IMG/VR virus record: IMGVR_UViG_3300006162_000006 | Span: 1 to 33,865 of that record | Length of the DNA: 33,865 nucleotides | From: a virus | Strand: one strand, 5' to 3' | Shown here: positions 32,829 to 33,865 of the stretch, in pieces | How the letters are laid out: each line of letters begins with the position of its first letter | Numbering within the stretch: the stretch's first letter is position 1 | The notes under the pieces: generated by a model | What the model was told of the DNA's origin: nothing | The model's database searches: none | Seen by the model: the letters and a program-made list of their open reading frames with translations, nothing else | Program-made: the position numbers and the translations under genes

Positions 32829-33400
32829 TGGCTTATAATAGCAATATTCCTCAACCTACTGATCAAATATCACAATCTCAGGCTGATATATTAGGAAACT
32901 TCCAAGCCTTGAATCCATTGATTTTAGGGCAGATATCATTTCCCCCTAGTGGTTCGATACCTGTTTTTCCAGTAGGTACAGATGGACTTTATGGAAAAGT
33001 TCCTGCGTTGCCATTTCCAACTACGGGCGTTAATGAAATATTTCTTGTGAAATCTACAGGAGCCAGCTTTCCACTTACCGCACAGGGCATTTTTGGTGGT
33101 GTTTCATGGTGCTATTTGCCGAGTGGTCTCATTATGAAATGGGGATCTTCTTTTAATGCCACAGGCACACAACAATTTGTATACCCTGTTGATAATAGTG
33201 TGCCAGTATTTACTGCGACCCCAACATTAATACTATTAACTCCAAAAAGAACACATGCAACAGAAAATGCACAAATTTATGTTGATGCTTTTACAGCTGG
33301 GGCCAATACTAATTTGCAATTGGGTGTGTATGTAACACAACTCAATAATCCAGCTAATAATGGCAATGTACTCTTTGACTTTCTTGTTGTGGGGTTCTAA
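32828..33400 (+). CDS. Putative tail fibre/knob protein, 190 aa
   Basis: TAATG overlap at both ends, so it is translationally coupled with its neighbours. The N-terminus (MAYNSNIPQPTDQISQSQAD, then 'ILGNFQALN') is a widespread start of phage fibre-like proteins, and the rest is beta-rich with a hydrophobic 'SWCYLPSGLIMKWGSSF' stretch typical of fibre knob ends. Located between the adaptor-like and nozzle-like genes, it may form a short tail spike or appendage. Confidence 0.7.
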   Translation: MAYNSNIPQPTDQISQSQADILGNFQALNPLILGQISFPPSGSIPVFPVGTDGLYGKVPALPFPTTGVNEIFLVKSTGASFPLTAQGIFGGVSWCYLPSGLIMKWGSSFNATGTQQFVYPVDNSVPVFTATPTLILLTPKRTHATENAQIYVDAFTAGANTNLQLGVYVTQLNNPANNGNVLFDFLVVGF

Positions 33401-33865
33401 TGGCTTATGATCGTTTTCTTATTGCTCCAATAAATACAGGTTTACAAACTGATCTACGACCTTGGCTCATAGCAGAAGATGCATTTACTACTTTAACAAA
33501 TGCCTATGTATTTCGGGGACGAGTTAGAAAGCGATTCGGTTCAATTTATATGAATCAAACGCCATTATCTTCCCGATTGGGCGTTGCTTTAACTCCTACA
33601 ATTATGGCAGGCGCAGCAACGGGAACCGTACCAGGAACTGTTAATCCATTACAATTTGGACAAGCTTTTTCTATAGGTACTGAAATATTTACTGTTCAGG
33701 CATTAGGAAATCCAGTTACTATGCTTGATACTGGGACAACAACAACACATACTTTTGATACTACTAGTGGAGTATTTGCCTTTACAGGTTCTCCTGCTAT
33801 TGATAATACACCAGTAATATATTATCCAGCGCTTCCTGTAATGGGTCTTGCTAACTATGAATTCG
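33400..33865 (+). CDS. Tail nozzle/stabilisation-like structural protein, N-terminal 155 codons (continues at window start)
   Basis: ATG overlaps the preceding stop (TAATG). Encodes MAYDRFLIAPINTGLQTDLR, then 'PWLIAEDAFTTLTNAYVFRG' and 'RVRKRFG', an N-terminus of the nozzle/stabilisation type. The frame stays open to the end of the window and continues in phase at base 3 of the window (the last 90 bases equal the first 90), giving 808 aa in total. Described further at 1-2051. Confidence 0.78.
   Translation, partial: MAYDRFLIAPINTGLQTDLRPWLIAEDAFTTLTNAYVFRGRVRKRFGSIYMNQTPLSSRLGVALTPTIMAGAATGTVPGTVNPLQFGQAFSIGTEIFTVQALGNPVTMLDTGTTTTHTFDTTSGVFAFTGSPAIDNTPVIYYPALPVMGLANYEF
33776..33865. repeat. 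Terminal direct repeat (right copy)
   Basis: Identical to bases 1-90. See the left copy; the duplicate should be counted once when the genome is closed to about 33,775 bp. Confidence 0.95.

Overview
The window is the complete genome of a small tailed phage with podovirus-type structural genes. It is presented as a circular assembly opened inside a structural gene: the first 90 bases recur exactly as the last 90 (1-90 = 33776-33865), so the unit genome is about 33,775 bp. The gene cut by the opening reads in frame across the join (33400 to 2051, 808 codons). The DNA is AT-rich and densely packed, with TAATG overlaps and AAGGAG-type ribosome binding sites. I see no integrase, DNA polymerase, reverse transcriptase, CRISPR array, tRNA or recognisable endolysin.

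Layout: 31583-2605 holds adaptor-, nozzle- and tail-like genes. 2614-4316 holds two probable internal virion (ejection) proteins. 4442-4609 (minus strand) is a ribbon-helix-helix regulator with its own operator-like promoter. 4711-11727 holds tail-fibre genes with modular repeats, a peptidase S74-type chaperone and C1q-like ends. 11730-13043 (minus strand) is an early operon with an ERF-type annealing protein. 13081-13166 is a divergent control region with phased GTCAA repeats. 13202-16031 holds an HTH regulator, a winged-helix replication-type protein and a RusA-like nuclease. 16173-18414 holds the terminase subunits, 18854-20908 the P22-like portal, 20959-23950 small accessory genes, and 24116-24871 the scaffold. 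25046-26591 (minus strand) is an accessory block with two duplicated small secreted proteins, small membrane proteins and an HNH endonuclease. 26798-29367 is the N4-gp56-type major capsid gene, and 29377-31583 holds further structural genes.

The most remarkable part is the capsid gene. Its reading frame is broken by four group I introns of two sub-types: 26891-27095, 27213-27594, 27710-27904 and 27927-28728. One intron carries an antisense LAGLIDADG endonuclease gene with a consensus promoter. Splicing leaves exons as short as 26 and 22 nt. A fifth interruption of only 35 nt (27649-27683) has a perfect group I-style guide: a 12-nt stretch complementary to the joined exons, with a G.U at the splice position. 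It also has a 9-nt segment complementary to the downstream exon, but no ribozyme core at all. With all five segments removed, a continuous 316-aa capsid protein results.

The host is unknown. Low GC and four small predicted secreted proteins whose signal peptides end at a small residue (or Cys) followed by Met suggest a didermous, low-GC bacterium. The style recalls Dependentiae (TM6)-like secreted proteins, but that is inference only.
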